Assembly (NCBI GenBank): GCA_037179515.1
Contig: JAXCGZ010001894.1
Coordinates: forward strand, 1 to 64,000
DNA length: 64,000 bases
Direction of reading: 5' to 3'
DNA from: Halocaridina rubra
Taxonomy: Eukaryota > Arthropoda > Malacostraca > Decapoda > Atyidae
In this document: positions 61,877 to 64,000 of the stretch, one piece after another
How the letters are laid out: each line of letters opens with the position of its first letter
Numbering within the stretch: the first letter of the stretch is position 1
Translations under genes and position numbers: made by a program
Notes under the pieces: model-generated
The model's database searches: none
What the model saw: only the letters and a program-made list of their open reading frames with translations
What the model was told of the DNA's origin: nothing

Positions 61877-61918
61877 TGGAATTTGAGTCATTAGCATGCC
61901 AGCTCTCATTGTGTCAAG

Positions 61919-63304
61919 ATGAAGCTCCTGCGATCAAAAGTATGTTTCTATGCCTTCTTCGTCATGGTTCCATTCCTTACAGCTATGTACTTGGAAAGTG
62001 AAGCCATTTTCGCTCGAAGACAAGAAATTACCAGAGTTGTTCAAAATGCATACCAAGAGTATTACCAAGATGCCAAGATGGCAAACTTACTACGCATTCT
62101 TCCTTTAGTTGGTCGCTATATGCCAACCCTTCCCATGATAATGGAATATCAATATTTGAAATACAATGTACGCATACCGATAATGACGAGATTCTTTGAG
62201 GAGAAGGACTCCTTGGAGAAAGCTCAGGCTCAACTGGAAGACTTCTGGATGCAGAGTCTGGGCAATAAAAAGACCTTCTTGGGAAGCAATATCAAGATTC
62301 CAGGGGATAACTTCAGTTATAGCCACTGGAGACTGATGTCTGCATCCTTACTTACTCTGCTATATGTTCTTGTGGATTCTGTCTTCAGTTGCCACAGCAC
62401 AGACAAAGGGCAGAAACCAAAGGAGAGTACTAAATCTGACGAGGAAGTACCTCTCCCACCAGATATGACTAAAGACAAGACCGACAATGACAATTTATAT
62501 GAGAACAAAATAGCCTCAGAGCCGAAGGCTGAGTTAGCTGAATCTAATGGAGTGGAAAGGGAGCAGAATGAAGATTCAGTAGACTCAAGGAGAGAGCCTT
62601 TAACCTGGGCAGAAGAGGCTGAATATGGGGAGGAGATGTGTGACAATACTACTGATAGAGATGACGAAAAGGAAGAGAAAGCAGATTCAGTAGTCTCAAG
62701 GAAACAGCCTTCAACCTGGGCAGAAGAGGCTGAGTATGGGGAGGAAATGTGCGACAATACTACTGACAGAGATGACAAAAAGGAACAGAAAGCAGATTCA
62801 GTAGTCTCAAGGAAACAGCCTTTAACCTGGTCAGAAGAAGCTGAATATGGGGAGGAAATGAGGGTCAATACTATTAACAGAGATGACAAAAAGGAACAGA
62901 AAGCAGATTCAGTAGTCTCAAGGAAAGAGCCTTTAACCTGGGCTGAAGAGGCTGAATATGGGGAGGAAATGTGGGTCAATAGTAATGACAGAGAAGAAAA
63001 GGACCAGAAAACAGATTCAGTAGTCTCAAGGAAAGAGCCTTTAACCTGGGCAGAAGAGGTTGAATATGAGGAGGAAATGTGGATCAATACTAATGACAGA
63101 GATGAAGAAAAGCCCCAGACTGATGGCACAACTGACAATAAAATGGAGAAAAAGGAGAAGTGTCAGCCAGGCATCAGTGACTTGCCAAATGGCCTGATGG
63201 AGTTAGAAAATAGTTTATACCAGTTCTATCTAACACCAGAGGAAAGGCAAGTCCTAACCAGAAATAACCAGCGCCTCTTGAAATACATGAAACGTCGTTT
63301 CTGA
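61919..63304 (+). CDS. Unrecognised protein with acidic tandem repeats (461 aa)
   Basis: I do not recognise this protein. It is an intact ORF from ATG in a good context (gtcaagATGa). Residues about 7-24 are hydrophobic (signal peptide or membrane anchor). Residues 25-135 are mixed helix-like with no known motif. Residues about 140-158 (LMSASLLTLLYVLVDSVFSC) form a second hydrophobic segment. Residues 219-402 are five repeats of 36-38 residues (DSVVSRKQPLTWAEEAEYGE type), strongly acidic. The C terminus (LTPEERQVLTRNNQRLLKYM) is basic. A membrane protein with an acidic repeat tail is plausible. It may be one exon of a longer gene. The I-type LINE ends only 30 bp upstream, in its 5' UTR or preceding intron. 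Lack of stops, and repeats that keep frame, argue for a real gene. Confidence 0.7.
   Translation: MKLLRSKVCFYAFFVMVPFLTAMYLESEAIFARRQEITRVVQNAYQEYYQDAKMANLLRILPLVGRYMPTLPMIMEYQYLKYNVRIPIMTRFFEEKDSLEKAQAQLEDFWMQSLGNKKTFLGSNIKIPGDNFSYSHWRLMSASLLTLLYVLVDSVFSCHSTDKGQKPKESTKSDEEVPLPPDMTKDKTDNDNLYENKIASEPKAELAESNGVEREQNEDSVDSRREPLTWAEEAEYGEEMCDNTTDRDDEKEEKADSVVSRKQPSTWAEEAEYGEEMCDNTTDRDDKKEQKADSVVSRKQPLTWSEEAEYGEEMRVNTINRDDKKEQKADSVVSRKEPLTWAEEAEYGEEMWVNSNDREEKDQKTDSVVSRKEPLTWAEEVEYEEEMWINTNDRDEEKPQTDGTTDNKMEKKEKCQPGISDLPNGLMELENSLYQFYLTPEERQVLTRNNQRLLKYMKRRF
62573..63125 (+). repeat. 111-bp coding minisatellite, five units
   Basis: Five in-frame tandem units of 108-114 bp at residues about 219-255, 256-292, 293-329, 330-365 and 366-402. 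All keep TW(A/S)EE(A/V)EY(G/E)EEM. Units differ mostly in the segment after EEM (CDNTTDRD, RVNTINRD, WVNSNDRE, WINTNDRD). Confidence 0.92.
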
Positions 63305-63770
63305 GTCACCACACGGATTCCTCCATATGGTGACAGAAGGTGCTTCTGTACTTTCACTGGAGAGTGACGTTGGGTGCTAGCAGCATATGATTTAACAACA
63401 AAGGCACTGGTCACATTTTATGGAAATGGATGACAGCGGCACAAACAAAGTAAGAAGGCATAATATTCCTGCAATTCAGTAATTTCCAATACCCAAATGT
63501 TTGTTCAACATCTTTCAGGTTTCTATGTGTGAATGTGTTGGTGGTAGACCTCTGGCGCGGCTTTAATAAGCCCGTAAGTCTACTTACCAACGAGTGTGAC
63601 TGGGAGCTGGAGACCTCTGGCGCGGCTTTAATTAGCCCGTAAGTCTCTATAGGCTCTTTAATGATAGGAACCTGGAAAAGATGGGGAAACACCTTTGGAA
63701 CATTGGAAATTACTGATATGCCAAAGTTTTATTTTCTAAACAAAAGGAGCTTCTTGTTGGATATTGTTGA
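63305..63770. other. 3' flank of the 461-aa ORF, with a 36-bp direct repeat
   Basis: Non-coding, likely 3' UTR. The segment agacctctggcgcggcttta, continuing to cccgtaagtct, occurs at 63546-63581 and 63611-63646 with one difference (taataag versus taattag). No gene is seen on either strand. Confidence 0.7.
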
Positions 63771-63953
63771 AATAAAGGATAGTTAATTTCTAGAAAAAAG
63801 GAAAAAATAAACTTTATTAATTTCTAGAAAAAAGGAAAAATTAACTTTATTAATTTCTAGAAAAAAGGAAAAAATAAACTATTAATTTATAGAAAAAAAG
63901 GAAAAAATACACATTATTCATTTCTAGAAAAAAAGGAAAAAATAAACTTTATA
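63771..63953 (+). repeat. AATAAA-rich minisatellite (33-37 bp, five units), candidate poly(A) region
   Basis: An AATAAA at about 63772 is followed by five units of ttaatttctagaaaaaagga plus aaaaataaacttta, starting at 63783. Units 1, 3 and 5 keep AATAAA. It lies about 470-650 bp after the stop of the 461-aa ORF, so it could supply several polyadenylation signals. Confidence 0.8.
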
Positions 63954-64000
63954 TTAAGTCTTGGTATGTTGGTATAATAGGATGCTTATTTTAAAAGAAA

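Larger units (their letters stand above)
58728..61888 (+). mobile_element. I-type LINE copy 2, 5'-truncated, with 12-bp flanking repeat
   Basis: The sequence tggaatttgagt occurs at about 58729-58740, directly after the poly(A) of copy 1, and again at 61877-61888 after the poly(A) of this copy. The element body starts at gtgacagag, equivalent to about 55945 of copy 1. This fits a truncated insertion with a 12-bp target duplication immediately downstream of copy 1. It is very similar to copy 1 throughout. Confidence 0.82.

Noticed and set aside
62317..63138. 273-codon minus-strand ORF rich in Ser
   Set aside because: Antisense shadow of the 111-bp repeats in the 461-aa ORF. The plus frame has better start context and hydrophobic segments.

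Overview
The window is eukaryotic nuclear DNA built almost entirely of repeats. I infer an arthropod, most likely a decapod crustacean. The reasons are the mix of BEL/Pao, Ty3/gypsy, CR1-type and I-type elements, abundant AT-rich simple repeats, and a CR1 3' tail ending in direct repeats containing ATTAGGTAATC, which I associate from memory with decapod sequence. There is no bacterial gene organisation. No rRNA gene, functional tRNA gene or CRISPR array was seen. The only candidate host gene is an unrecognised 461-codon ORF at the right end.

Left half (1-34755): a tandem satellite with a monomer of about 273 bp. Each monomer carries a 73-nt tRNA-like segment with pol III A-box and B-box motifs. 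Monomers fall into eight types in fixed order (about 2.19 kb), and pairs of 8-mers form a 16-mer (about 4.38 kb), so the array has a hierarchical higher-order structure. It is broken by three insertions: a BEL/Pao-type LTR element (9573-15022, minus strand, 5-bp TSD, two 1241-bp LTRs differing at two positions by eye) that keeps gag and protease but has lost most of RT, RNase H and integrase; a CR1-type LINE 3' fragment amplified in tandem with a 1068-bp period (19362-22330); and a Ty3/gypsy-type element (22755-33662, plus strand, 5-bp TSD) whose integrase lies upstream of reverse transcriptase, the Gmr1-like domain order.

Middle (34756-37920): a probable non-autonomous DNA transposon with three internal repeats of about 240 bp, an (AT)n tract of about 140 bp, poorly characterised AT-rich sequence, a short CR1 3' fragment, and a 42-bp triplicate just upstream of a TATA-box-like motif.

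Right half (37921-61888): a Russian doll. An I-type LINE with RNase H (copy 1) carries in its 5' UTR a second integrase-first gypsy element (38860-53377, minus strand, TSD ctgag). That element carries a nearly full-length CR1-type LINE (39206-43896) in its 3' LTR. A second, 5'-truncated I-type copy follows head-to-tail (58741-61876), flanked by a 12-bp direct repeat. The insertion order is therefore I-type LINE, then gypsy, then CR1.

Right end (61889-64000): 30 bp after the last LINE copy starts an intact ORF (61919-63304) predicted to encode a protein with an N-terminal hydrophobic segment, a second hydrophobic segment, and five acidic repeats of about 37 residues. Its downstream sequence holds a 36-bp direct repeat and a minisatellite that multiplies AATAAA poly(A) signals.
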